64,000 nucleotides of DNA from Symsagittifera roscoffensis (Eukaryota; Xenacoelomorpha; Acoela; Convolutidae), in the NCBI RefSeq assembly GCF_963678635.1, contig NC_087066.1, forward strand, positions 21,113,996 through 21,177,995. The letters are read 5' to 3'. Below are positions 32,766 to 42,600 of this stretch, piece by piece. Below the pieces are notes generated by a model. That model was not told the DNA's origin, did no database searches, and worked only from the letters and a program-made list of their open reading frames with translations. Positions within the stretch are counted from its first letter, which is position 1; every line of letters starts with the position of its first letter. Both the position numbers and the translations under genes were made by a program.

Positions 32766-32997
32766 TGTGCATTGAAACTTGTACCAGTCAACTAAGCTTG
32801 ATTATTGAAAATTTTAAACTTTTGTTTTGTTGTAGTTTGGGTAAACCAAACTTGGAATTGTTACAATTGTTGTTAAAATTGTTGAATTACAAAAAAATTT
32901 TTTAGTTGATGTTATTACATATATAGGCCATAGGTGAGTATATTTACCTATTTAAAGCTGACTGGAGTTTTTAACTTGTGTAGGGGACACATCTTCA
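32766..32997 (+). repeat. Candidate short LTR of the giant element
   Basis: This starts TGTGCATTG and ends CTTCA, so it has TG...CA ends, with a purine tract on its left and a TGGCGACC motif four bases to its right. It contains TATATA and TATTTAAAG elements near 32920-32955 that could serve as promoters. No second copy exists in the window, so I cannot test it as a repeat. If right, the 5' LTR of this element is missing here and the leader to the right (33003-34699) is the start of a second, truncated unit. Confidence 0.35.
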
Positions 32998-33001
32998 ATT
33001 T

Positions 33002-33017
33002 TGGCGACCTGGTAGGG
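33002..33017 (+). other. Candidate primer binding site (TGGCGACC type)
   Basis: TTTTGGCGACCTGGTAGGG has the look of the primer site found just inside the 5' LTR of many Ty3-like elements (AxTTTTGGCGACC...). It is followed by GTGAGAACC and further on by GTGAGTG, both donor-like. I cannot name the tRNA from this sequence. Confidence 0.4.
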
Positions 33018-33470
33018 TTTGGGTACGCTTGCTCGAAGAGGGTGAGAACCTAATTAACTTTCCAAGCCACAAAGATTCTTAGTTTTAAAATTGAGGGCAA
33101 ACGTATAAATGAATTATTGATTTTGGTGAGTGAAATTAAGCTAACTTTAATGGGTGCGTGGCCGTGCCACGCTCCAATTTTTTATTCAGCAAGAGCGAGA
33201 AAAAATTTTACGGAGAAATAACGTAAGTAGTCAGAAAAGAAATTTTATCTGGGACGCTCCTCATAGTGCAAATTTTGTGAAGACGTTCAAAGGCAGTGAA
33301 ATGTAGTATGATGTCATTTGTGACACGCGGTCAGTTGAGGTGGAGAAGATAAATTTCATGTGCTTATGCGATTTGTAAAGTTGTTTATAGAGGACTGGAT
33401 CACCACTTGAAGATAACTCGGAGTTATGCGTTCAATGGGGACATTGAAGGGGACTGTCTGGCGAGTATGG
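33018..33470. other. Leader-like spacer, nothing coding
   Basis: Non-coding sequence between the candidate primer site and the third copy of the leader block. It contains GTGGCCGTGCCAC, a short palindrome-like run near 33161-33173, and no protein-like frame. It has no counterpart upstream of copies A and B, where LINE-derived sequence occurs instead. Confidence 0.5.
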
Positions 33471-34699
33471 GCCATTCCCTCGGATTGGTGCAGTTCGAAC
33501 TAGCGGCGGCACTAGAAAATCAGCGATAGAGACCTTAACGATCAATTATTAGTAAAAAGGAGAGTCAGAATATTCTGGAATTTTTAAGTTCCAAAGTTAA
33601 AGTTTCGATTCTGAGCGCTCTAGTTCTGAGAAAAATAGAAACGGCCTTTTTGTGATGAAAAAAGACAAAAAAACACACAACCAGAGATACTGAACAAAAA
33701 ACGGTCAATATAAAACACGAGAAAAACGAGACATCTTATCGTGGTAACAGAACACGATAAGACACTTAGCAGAGAAAGATCCCACGATGCAGACTTCAAC
33801 GGAAGATCTGGAGTGGAACAGTACCCTCCCGTGCCACGAAATTGAGTAAACACGATGTTTTTTCCAGTGGAGCACGGAGTTTGAGACTCGGTTACCGGAG
33901 ACCAATATATGTTGAGAGACTGCAATAAACTGACTTTTTAGCTGATTTATTGCCCTGAACATTTGAATTAACTCCAATATTGTTTGGTATTTCAGAACAT
34001 GAGTAGCTAGAAAGAGGAAAGGGTCAATCCATCTCCAATGGATTTAGTATATGATTATCACTAAAAACATAGTAAAGAAGGATATTCGAGCCGTGTTTTT
34101 AATAGCAATCACGTAGTCTGGGGATCCGAGGCCTAGCTATGTGGTTGTCTACGCATGCAAACGAAACCTGATCAAAAGTCGTTTGACTGATGGCCTAAAC
34201 ATGGTGACTTTTACTTAGCCCTAGACAGACCAGAAAATCAACTGGTTAGGTCGAGACGGTGAAAAATTGGTAGAATTTAGGTAACTGATGCCGGCCAGTC
34301 GTCAATAGGTGCTTTTTCTGCGCTCCGTCACTATGTAGTATTTGGGCGAATGATACATAGACGTTTCTATGGCGCTCCTGGGTGGGCCTGTCAAAGGCAT
34401 AAGACCATTATGATCAGCAGACATTTCAGCGACGAACTCTCCGCTCCGGGCGTATGCCCGAGTTAGAGGCCTTATTGTCCTGTATTGTATTAGGCGGAAG
34501 GTACCGACCCTCTGCCTGGTGCTATTTAGCTTTTTAACTTAGTTAAGATCAAAATTTCTGGGGGCCGGAGGGTTGGGCGGGAAGTCTAGAACCTGCTTAT
34601 CCCAAGGCCCTGGGATCAAAAACAATTAGGGAGAAAGCGTAAAACCAAGCAAAAGTAGTACATAACTAAGAAAAAGCCAAAAACAAATTTACTTGAAAA
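33471..34699 (+). repeat. Leader or terminal-repeat start, copy C (3'-truncated)
   Basis: This matches 7363-8581 and 13687-14908 from GCCATTCCCTCGGATTGG through ACAAATTTACTTGAAAA, then homology ends abruptly. It is visibly more diverged from A and B than they are from each other. It follows the post-pol region, so it is either the truncated 3' LTR of the element or the start of a second tandem unit. Confidence 0.8.
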
Positions 34700-35250
34700 C
34701 AGCTCTGCTGATTGTCAAAAAATGAATTTCGACTGACCGCAAGAGGACCAAATTAACCGATAATAAATGGTTGGAGTTTCTTAGATGAAGAAAAAATAAT
34801 TAAGACCATATTGCAAAAAATCAAATTAAACACTATAAAATTTGCAGGCGAGGAATAATCTCCCCCGAGCTCAGAAGGTCCAGCGTTGGACCATTAGATT
34901 CCCCAGGCCGTGAACTCATGCCCCCAGACTAGAGGGTCGCACAACAGACCTATCTCTACAACATTTTAAGAGCGCTTGAAAAACAGTGACAGAAATCAAA
35001 CATCTTTTTTATCCGAAAACTTTTCGCCAAGGGAAAACGCGGTTCCTCAGGTACTCTCTAGAACAGGTGCAGATTTGAAATGGCATTTGTTTGAACGTAA
35101 TTAGCCATCATCTTTTGTATCGTCATTGACAAATTGACTCTAAAACCTAAAAGATATGGAAACGATCGGCACAAAAGTACATAGAAACCTTGAAAGAAAG
35201 CTAAGTTTTATATTTACACAAGGGATATGATATCTAAAAATGAGATTCCG
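34700..35250. repeat. Dispersed repeat, locus 1 (modules Q then P)
   Basis: Module Q (34700-34990; GAGCTCAGAAGGTCCAGCG near 34868) resembles 42890-43215, where the text is GAGCTCAGTAGGTCCAGCG. Module P (35018-35250; TTCGCCAAGGGAAAACGCG and TTACACAAGGGATATGATAT) resembles 42601-42810. The order is Q-P here and P-Q at the second locus. No coding content is evident. Confidence 0.6.
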
Positions 35251-36064
35251 GATCTTAAATGAATTCTCGATTTCATAAAATTTCAGTTTCAACCAGGGAT
35301 CATATTTCAAGAAAGCATATCTCTTGGGTATATATAACCGTTGCACTTATTCAGTGATTCAATGTCCTTTTCTGCCTATCAATTCAATGTCTTTTTTGTG
35401 TTTCAATAATTTTCTTTGTTATTTACTACCACAAAACTTATTAATTCCTCACCGGAACGCGTGAATGAGCATGGGATTGAGCAAATGTTGTGTTATTAAG
35501 TTTTTTGAATCTTCTTTATGGTTAAGAAGAAGAAGACGAATAAGAAATACTTGATATCATTGTGTTGTCTTTCGAAAAAAGTAAAGACTATATATGCTGA
35601 AAAGATTTTTTTTTAAATTCTGACCAACTCTCAAAAACTTGTTTTTTTCGGGGACTCGATGATGAATTTTTGTGGTCCCAGAAGGGTCGTTCTGACCTGT
35701 AGATTTTCCTGGATAACAGATTGCTGTGAAAAGCTTATTAACAGACTAACGTGACAATTGAAGCGCTGTGATACTTTGATTCTGGAAGTTTAACGAACAT
35801 CATTTACACATGGTGAAGTATCCCGCACCAAACAATCGTTTCGAATTTGATTCAGACAGGCTAATTAAATTTTGAAAGTAATCAAAAGGTCAAAAGTATC
35901 ATAGTAAACGAGGTTACAGTCAGGAACCCCTTCCGGTCAAAATCCTTGGAATTTTCTAGATATGGATGTGATAATGATAAAAGAAGAAGACGAGTGTTGA
36001 AGTCCTTTTCAATTAAAGTCGATACGGGTTACATGTCTTCAATAAGAACACGCAATTCGACACG
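35251..36064. other. AT-rich spacer, nothing recognised
   Basis: No gene, motif or clear repeat. TTCAATGTC occurs twice close together (35358 and 35384). The end merges into the 3' tail of the minus-strand LINE. Confidence 0.4.
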
Positions 36065-36110
36065 AGAAAATATAATACACAAGTTTTACAAATAAAAATT
36101 TCGTCGAAAT

Positions 36111-37208
36111 TCATTTTGTTTTTATTGTTCCGAGTACGCAAGCGGCGTTCGCAATCTGTATTGCGAGAGAGATTCTCTGTTTTAAAAAGCTGCCTGCTCT
36201 GGGTTCCTCAGTGCATATGCTTAGGTTTTTGCAAAGATTGCTCAAAAATATTTCTGTGCTGGGGCCGGACGCGCCCTGATTCTCAAAAGCTAGTGGTTGA
36301 AAAAGATATCCATCATCTACAACATCTTTATACGTGTCATTTTTTCGCTCATCCGCTTCAGCGGCAGCCATACCAGGGTTACAAACAGACCCGGCATTAA
36401 TCCTACAAGGAACTAAGGAGTCTACTACCGTTACATCCCACAAGAGCTGCTTACCAACAGCCCATGGAACGAGCGTCAAACCGTCTGGTCGCTTCTGACC
36501 GGTCCTGTAGAGATGTCATGGTTCTAAAACAGACGGAATGTGAGTAGAATATAAACTCTGCTTTGTAAGGGGATTCAAGTTTGAATGCCTAGAGAATCTC
36601 GCTGCACTTTTGAGGCAAGAAAGACTATGCCAACCATACTCGGTAACGTCTTTTCCGCACACGCATTTATGCCGTTCGCATTTTTTTGAGCCTAATCGAA
36701 GTCCCATCGCAATTCTGAGTTGTTGGTTCGACATTTGTAACCTTAAATTTTTGCACGGGATGACGTTCAACCATTGGGGGCCAAATCTATCTTGTAATGC
36801 GTTGAATCTTTTTACGTCCGTTGGTTCGAGTCGTAAGAATCAGTCTGCAGTTTCGCTGTCAAAAATTGGCTCTGTCCAATTTTTTTGGATTACATTTTCC
36901 GGAGCCATTTCAATTTTTCCAAGTTCAAACCACCGTTTAAGCGCATCATCATAGGTTCCATCAACATGCTTCAAACCAACGATTTCGCTCAAGGCATTTT
37001 TTGCTTCTACTGCTGAGGCTAAGAAAGCGGGTAAAGCGAGTAGACGAGCGGAAGAAACGCCCAAGCCACCTTTGGCTGCCAGGAGAACTGCTTGTAAAAA
37101 CTGTTTATCATCCATTTTCACATTAGTGACCTTGCATAACGAAGTTCTTAGTAATTTGTCGTAGCGTTCCAAAAAATCATTTTGCAAAAAACAAGGGCTC
37201 GTACACAA
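36111..37208 (-). pseudogene. RLE-type LINE thumb, Cys/His motif and PD-(D/E)XK endonuclease
   Basis: 37208-36840 (122 codons) includes KGGLGVSSARLLALPAFLAS, the thumb block. 36770-36516 includes NQQLRIAMGLRLG, then CVCGKDVTEYGWHSLSC (Cys-Cys-His-Cys) and SAARFSRHSNLN. 36479-36111 has WAVGKQLLWDVTVVDSL, the DVTV motif expected in the restriction-like endonuclease core, with E and K residues following (AEADERKND). The residues just before it (normally RPDG) lie in a different frame near 36500. It nicks target DNA in this LINE class. Confidence 0.75.
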
Positions 37209-37519
37209 AAATATAGGAGTTTAGGCATGCTAAAGCAATTTTTCAGGAGGTAAAAACCATAACGGGCGTCTAGTTTGTCAATGACACCCGAGATTTTTTC
37301 AAGCCCCTTAAATATTTCGTCGAGCAATTCTTTTCGGCTAGTTCGCCAATTGGAGATCCTAAAATGTGAAGTTCTTTTTTTGTTTTTATTTTTTTTGGGG
37401 GCATATTTTTCGAAGTTGTGTTAAAATTGAATTAAACTGTGTACTTGTAGTCGGTCTCAAACAACAAAGTTCCCAATATTCAGTGTTCAAGCTCAGGCGG
37501 TTCCGATTTCAGAATGTTT

Positions 37520-38319
37520 CTAAGATCCCTTATAGTCGTCGGCTAATTTTCCCTCATCTAAATACCAGATGTTATTTTTCGACTCCAACTGTTTGACTAA
37601 TGTCTGAATTGTTTCCTCAAAAAGGGGTGGGGCTTTAGGGTCACCTTGCTGAGTTCCGTTTTCTGACATTATGACAGAGCTTCCGTAAAAAGGTAACGCG
37701 GTTTGCGCAATGGGTGTAATTATACAATTCGGGACGATTTGATTAAACATGATTCAGCATTGTTTCTCTATTTAGAGAGTTAAAGGCATTCTTAAAATCT
37801 AGTTTTAAAAAAATAGTGCATTTTGGCTTGTCATCGCATTCAATTAGGTTTCGAAACAAGTGTGCAGCTATTTCTGCTCCTCGTTTGGTACTGCATCCTA
37901 CCTGTATACGTTTCCGAAAAATATTCGTAGCTCGGAGAGGGCCTTGCTTCCAGCGCATTTACACGCAATGCGTCTCAGCTTGTTGCCTTTTGCAATCGGT
38001 CTCAACCCTCTGTCTAACTTTATGAGGGCGATAAACTTTGCGCCAAATAACAAAGGTCTTAGGGGTTCGGGTATATTGCCATCTCCAATGAGGTTTATCA
38101 GCTTACTAAGCGATTTCAGAAAAATAAGTCCTGCACTGCTATTCGACTTACTAACAAGATCTTTAAAAATTTGAGGAAATATTTTATCAGGACCTGCTCT
38201 GATCCGTTCGGAAAGGACATTATCGCTTTGTATAGGTCGAAATCGGTTACGAAAAAACTATCTAAATTTTCTGGATTTGGAGCTGCAAATTTGGCTCGCT
38301 GAGGGTGCTTAGACAACAA
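37520..38319 (-). pseudogene. Reverse transcriptase of the RLE-type LINE
   Basis: Readable blocks on the minus strand: MLSKHPQRAKF then FDLYKAIMSFPNGSEQ (38319-38180), LRPIAKGNKLRRIACKCAG (about 38010-37955), KRGAEIAAHLFRNLIE then FLKLDFKNAFNSLNRE (37900-37770; motif A), MSENGTQQGDPKAPPLFEET (about 37670-37600; motif B) and NIWYLDEGKLADD (about 37570-37535; motif C). The catalytic pair reads DE instead of DD, and three frames are needed, so the enzyme is dead. Confidence 0.8.
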
Positions 38320-38426
38320 TTGTTGATAGTATACTGAATTGAATTTAAATAGATCAAAAACTGTATCAAAATAGATACAGCAGTAAAATAAACATCAAGG
38401 AGTCAGATAAAGGATCTCTGTCAGTC

Positions 38427-38435
38427 GATTTTTGT
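38427..38435. repeat. Target-site duplication, left copy
   Basis: GATTTTTGT immediately left of the MITE; the identical 9 bp lie at 38893-38901. Confidence 0.8.
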
Positions 38436-38892
38436 GGGTGCCGGACATCAAGCCGACGGGACTTCAAGCCGAATCGTAAAACTAGGGACTTCAAGCCGAA
38501 ATTTTTCTCATTAAGTCATGAAATAAGATTAATTTGAACACTTTTCTGAAGATTTTCTCATTTTCATGATCTTTAGTCGGTATTTATCAGCGTTTTCATA
38601 AAATTTAAACCTCCAAATGATGTTTAGGAAAGTTGAAAAATAAAACACGGCTTAAGGCAAATTTCTTGTTTATAATTTATGCATTTCAAAAACCGGCTGA
38701 TATTATTAACGGATGTCAATCCTAAGTGATTCATTGTCATAAATAACGCTTATTATGGACTAAACTAGCGTAAGATTTTGAAAAGCAACGTTGTACAGAT
38801 GAAAAAATATTGATTTGAGGTGCTTGTAAAGTTTAATTTTCGGCCTGAAGTCCCTTCGGCTTGAAGTCCCTTCGGCTTGTTGTCCTAGACCC
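38436..38892. mobile_element. Non-autonomous DNA transposon (MITE), 457 bp
   Basis: It begins GGGTGCCGGACATCAAGCCG and its right end, reverse-complemented, begins GGGTCTAGGACAACAAGCCG. Both ends then carry GGGACTTCAAGCCGAA-type units (about 38459 and 38486 on the left; 38856 and 38872 on the right), so the terminal inverted repeats run for about 55-60 bp with subterminal repeats. The interior is AT-rich and non-coding. Perfect 9-bp duplications (GATTTTTGT) flank it. A 9-bp duplication fits Mutator-like transposases, but the superfamily is an inference. It lies in the 3' tail of the minus-strand LINE at 38893-41918. Confidence 0.85.
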
Positions 38893-39488
38893 GATTTTTG
38901 TCAGTTCTTCGGTCGACTATGGAGTTTCCCAGTATGTGATCGAATGTGTCAGCTTTTTTGTCGCAGATTCTGCATTCACATATCGATTCTAGCCTGTAGC
39001 AGTTAATGGATTTGCATGTTTTATGATGGAATCCGTTTGAGTAGAACCATCCAATGGCTCTTCTTGCTTCTCGTTTAGCTTTGTGCACGTCGAGGAAGTC
39101 GTGGTTGAACAGATGTTCCAGCAGTCGTGTTGTTGACGTATATTTTGAGATTCTGGAACACCTTTTCCAAAAGTAACCAATGACCGATTTTTAAGAAATC
39201 GGGTTCTTTTATGAAAAGTGATAAACCATATGTAGCAGATGGCAAGATGACACTGTGCAACAATGTCTCAGCTGTCGTAAAATTGATAATTTGTAAATCG
39301 ACTTTGGCGGCTAGATGATTTACTTGTTGGATTCCTTTTTCTATCGGGGTTTTATGATGAGCTGTTGCAACATTCTGTGTGCTGAGGGTGACACCAAGGT
39401 AGCAAACTGCATTGACGAACTCTACTTCTTCTCGCAGATAACAAAGTCTGTCAACGTTTCTGAGCCTGCCACCATTCCTGAATTTCAT
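38885..39488 (-). pseudogene. LINE RT thumb and C-terminal Cys/His motif
   Basis: 39488-39075 reads KFRNGGRLRNVDRLCYLREE, VNAVCYLGVTLS and LLHSVILPSATYGLSLF, the thumb of CR1/L2 enzymes. 39088-38885 reads KAKREARRAIGWF and then CECRICDKKADTFDHIL, a CxC/CxxC...H motif. The frame is cut at 38892 by the MITE. Confidence 0.75.
38893..38901. repeat. Target-site duplication, right copy
   Basis: GATTTTTGT immediately right of the MITE; identical to 38427-38435. Confidence 0.8.
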
Positions 39489-39512
39489 AGCTTTTGTTTT
39501 TCGGACATTAAC

Positions 39513-40350
39513 TTAAAAACTATTCTCATGGCAGTACAACCCATGTTTGTGTAAAGCAATTTTCACCTTGTATAACTCACCAGACGTATTCACTAGGTCG
39601 TCTGCATGGAAAATACAGGTACATCCACAGCTTTTGAGAAAATCAGGTAGGTCTGCGATAAAAATAGTGAAGAGCAAATGTGATAGTTTGTCTCCTTGAG
39701 GAAGACCAATGCGTTGAGTTGCCGGCTCGGACAGGTACCCTTCTGTTGCAACTCTCAAAACGTTATATTTCAGAATATCGTACAAAATAGTCACAAAACC
39801 AGTAGATACACCAATTTTCACCAGCTTTTTCAACAGAACAAACCTATCTATGTTGTCAAATGCCTTCTTGAAATCAACAAATACTGTGTAACAGTGCCTG
39901 TGCTCGTAGATATCAGTTTCGATGATTGAGTTGAGTTGTCGTTAGATTTGGTTGACTTTCCTTTGGTAAAACCATGTTGTTCTTCTGGGACGATGGAATT
40001 AATTCGACACCAAGTATATAATCTCTCATACAGGATTGTTGTGTAAATTTTGTAAATAGTGTTGAGTAAAGTGATACCTCTAAACTTTTCAGGATCACTT
40101 TTGGCCCCAGTCTCTTTGTACAGAGGGTAGATAAACGCATCTCGCTATTGTGCAGGAATGCTGGCCTGGCAAAAGTAACTGGTAAACAGAGTGACAATAT
40201 GAATATACAGAGCTCCAAACGTTTCCAAGCTTCATTGGTAATGGCGTCTGGTCCAAGCGCTTTGTTATTTTGCTGTGACGCTACACTTTTGGTTAATTCA
40301 GGCAATGAAATTAGTCTCTCTAGTTCATTGTTGTAACTATTTGGATCCAT
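39513..40350 (-). pseudogene. LINE reverse transcriptase
   Basis: Blocks on the minus strand: SQQNNKALGPDAITNEAWK (about 40275), a degraded fingers region to 39913, VFVDFKKAFDNIDRF (about 39880; motif A), IGLPQGDKLSHLLFTIFIAD (about 39710; motif B) and CIFHADDLVNT (about 39625; motif C with both Asp residues). The 39833-39513 stretch is open for 106 codons. Stops and a frame change near 39930 separate it from the upstream part. Confidence 0.8.
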
Positions 40351-40404
40351 TTGAGGTAAAATAACTGCATTCTCGGTCGAATAAAATTCTTCAAAGTGCT
40401 GCTT

Positions 40405-40728
40405 TCAACTTTCATTTTGCACCTGACTCGGCGCAGGGCTTCGTTTCTTGCTGTTGAGGATGCTCCAGAATTTCCGTTTGTCATTTTCAGCTTGGTAAAC
40501 AATGGTTAATTTTTGTTCTTTTAGGAAATTACGTTTTTTCTGTTGACAGAGAGCTTTAAATTGTCTTTTCAGCGTTGATGCCACTTTTGTGTCATAGTTA
40601 TTCTTCAATATTTTGTGTTTATCATAACATTCGCGATCAAACCAGGGCTTGGATTTTCGATATTTTGGATCTACCCATGCTCTTTGCAGAAGGCTGACGA
40701 TGTTGAAATATCCTGATTCTATGTCCAT
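40405..40728 (-). pseudogene. LINE endonuclease-RT linker
   Basis: 107 codons with KSKPWFDRECYDKHKILKNN, FKALCQQKKRNFLKEQ and DKRKFWSILNSKKRS. These are the standard linker blocks ('pWfd.ec...r..yk...k..fw..i') that precede the RT in CR1/L2 proteins. Confidence 0.75.
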
Positions 40729-40755
40729 GTCTGCTTACATGTTCTAGTCCAAAAT

Positions 40756-41430
40756 CTAATTGACGTCCAGTTTCTTGATTCGTTTCTTCCGTTGCAGACA
40801 GACTTCGACTTCTCCGTTTATTTCACAACTTACCATCTGATGTTTTGAAACTGCGCATTGGGATACGCGAGCAACTGTGTCTTCTGTGTTATGTAAATTG
40901 GATATAAAGAGTAAATCAATTACACTGCTTCCGTTGTGACAAGTATGTGTCCGTAAGCTTTGATCATTTGTACAAGATAAATTGTATTTATCTAGGTTTC
41001 TGCATAGAGTTGAACCTCGTCTGCTATTGTCGTCGAGTCTACAGTTAAAGTCGCCTCCCAAAATAAGTAGTTTTGAGTGCTTTACTGTATCTAGTGCCTT
41101 ACAGATCTCAAGTGATATTTGATCAGTAGGTGTATTTGGTGGGAAATATGCTACAGCTGCAGCAAAATACTCTCCTTTCATTATCAGAATGTTTCTTTTC
41201 TTTTCAACTTGGTGATGGGAGCAATTGATTCTTCTGTGTATTGCAATAGATAAACACCCAATCGGTCTACCTCTAGTTGGTTTCTCTGCATTTGAGAAAT
41301 AACAGAAGAACTGAGGTAATAGTGCGTCAAAGTCTTGAACTGCCAATGTTTCGGTAAAGAGTATAATGTCATATTCAGTAATAGATTCAGTTGGTAGTAA
41401 TGGAATGTTTGTAAAAGCACCTTCAACAAT
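40756..41430 (-). pseudogene. LINE APE-type endonuclease
   Basis: Motifs on the minus strand: YDIILFTETLA (about 41370), GRPIGCLSIAIHR (about 41265), YFAAAVAYFPPN (about 41160), LLILGGDFNCRLDD (about 41060; catalytic Asp and Asn present), SSVIDLLFISN (about 40920) and SKHQMVSCEI in place of SDHxxV (about 40835). The catalytic His is kept and the adjacent Asp is lost. The domain nicks target DNA to prime reverse transcription. Confidence 0.8.
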
Positions 41431-41601
41431 CCAAGTGCATACTTTTATTGATGTTTTAACTTCTTCAATCTTGCCATCCTTAATCTTGAATTTTGTATTG
41501 GGATTTTCTGCACGAGCTTTTATGAGTTGTTGTCTGAGGTTGTATTGTTCTTCTCTTTCTGATTTCGTCAGGTTTGAGTTAATATAAATACTTTTGTTCG
41601 C

Positions 41602-41918
41602 TTAATTTTGTTGAAGTTTCTTTGACGCAGCTAGCAGTCTTTTCTTGAGTTTTTCATGCGTGCAGGTGACAAGTAATAGCTGAAATCCATCATTATTCTG
41701 TCTCCCAATGCGTTTTATTTTGAAGTCTATATTTTCAGTAACGCTCAGTTCTGTGCATAACTTGGAAACTAGGTCTTTGTCATCGTCTGTTGGCTGTGTT
41801 CCGCTGATGATAAGGTTCATTGCTTTTTCTGCTCGTCTTCTTCAGATCTGATGTTTTTCAGGATTGCAGCGAAAGTTGGCTTTTGCGAGTCGCTCGTTTT
41901 TTTCTTCTTCATTTTCAT
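41602..41918 (-). pseudogene. LINE ORF1p
   Basis: It starts at ATG (complement of 41916-41918) with a Lys-rich N-terminus (MKMKKKKTSDSQKPTFAAIL) that reaches a stop at about 41820. There the frame changes by one base to NLIISGTQPTDDDKDLVSKL and KIKRIGRQNNDGFQLLLVT, ending KKRLLAASKKLQQN at 41602. The second part matches the RRM-like fold of ORF1 proteins coupled to CR1/L2 LINEs. The first part is short, so an N-terminal module may be missing or never present. Confidence 0.6.
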
Positions 41919-41935
41919 TGATTGATCGAGTCGAA

Positions 41936-42016
41936 ATCTTCGTTAACTTTCGCTGCCGCGAAAGTTAACGAAGATCGTTTGCTCTTAACGATCTTCGTTA
42001 ACAAATCTTCGTTAAC
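41936..42016. repeat. Perfect hairpin plus repeats of ATCTTCGTTAAC
   Basis: 41936-41953 (ATCTTCGTTAACTTTCGC) is the exact reverse complement of 41958-41975, with a 4-base loop TGCC. ATCTTCGTTAAC recurs at 41991-42002 and 42005-42016, and GTTAACTTTC(A/G)CTGCCGCG recurs at 42023. It lies just upstream (minus-strand sense) of the LINE ORF1 start. Confidence 0.9.
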
Positions 42017-42030
42017 TCGGTCGTTAACTT

Positions 42031-42234
42031 TCACTGCCGCGCAGAAACCGCAGAGAAACTCTCGTTTAGGAAAAATTTCGATATTCTCTTAGGTAACCAA
42101 TCTTCTACCCAAGTAACACAGTTGGGTCCGGCGCATTCCACGAGGTGTTCACTTCCTTCTGCCTCGGTATCATTTTCGCATTTGGCGGTTTCTCTCCGTT
42201 TTGGTCCCATGTTCCATTTTGGTCCCATTCCCAA
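42031..42234 (-). pseudogene. Possible PHD-like Cys/His fragment upstream of the LINE
   Basis: A 67-codon minus-strand frame containing KCENDTEAEGSEHLVECAGP followed by NCVTWVEDWLP. The Cys spacing and the W resemble the end of a PHD-type zinc finger found at the N-terminus of some LINE ORF1 proteins. It is short and unsupported otherwise. Confidence 0.3.
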
Positions 42235-42600
42235 AATTTTATTTTCCAGACATTTAATATGAACTATTTAATAAGTTTTGTCATCCAAAGTTTTGTCATC
42301 CGAAGCAGCAAGCCTTATTCTTCCCTTTACATTTCCTCTATCGAGCTTACTACTTACGAATTATTAGCTTTATTCTCTGCTCGAGGTCACTCAGAGGCGG
42401 GCTTGAAACTTGAGGATGGGGTTTTGGAAGTGACACGTCATTTGCCTGAATTTTTTATTTTATCAAAGAGCTCGTGCTTGTGGTCTATTTGCGTCCACTA
42501 CTTTTCGGTTGCTACAGAAAAAAAACAAGAACGTTGTTAAAAAAAATTAACCATTTCGTAACATCTACATTGTAGACGATCTCATTTATTTTGTCCTGCA
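42235..42600. other. Spacer, nothing recognised
   Basis: A 131-codon plus-strand frame covers part of this stretch but shows no family motif and antiparallels repeat-derived DNA. I see no gene. Confidence 0.4.

Larger units (their letters stand above)
36065..38335 (-). mobile_element. Degenerate LINE with restriction-like endonuclease
   Basis: On the minus strand the parts read in order: an N-terminal RT segment (38319-38116), the RT core (about 38000-37520), a thumb (37208-36840), a Cys/His motif (about 36730-36620) and a PD-(D/E)XK-type endonuclease (about 36520-36111). An endonuclease placed C-terminal to the RT and after a Cys/His motif is the layout of R2/R4/Hero-like elements, unlike the APE-type LINEs nearby. 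Frames change repeatedly and stops occur throughout. The family has 'GNxLRRIAxKCA', 'LDFKNAFN' and 'NIWYLDxG' blocks. A scrap of a related copy lies at 3088-3165. Confidence 0.8.
38893..41918 (-). mobile_element. Degenerate APE-type LINE (L2/CR1-like)
   Basis: Read on the minus strand: ORF1p (41918-41602), APE-type endonuclease (41430-40756), linker (40728-40405), reverse transcriptase (40350-39513), thumb and C-terminal Cys/His motif (39488-38885). Its 3' tail probably continues left of the MITE to about 38340. The order and motifs are those of the CR1/L2 group. Frameshifts separate the domains and stops are present, but the text is less decayed than in the LINE at 3431-6990. Confidence 0.85.

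Noticed and set aside
42145-42540. Plus-strand 131-codon frame
   Set aside because: Runs opposite repeat and LINE-derived sequence, without any recognisable domain.
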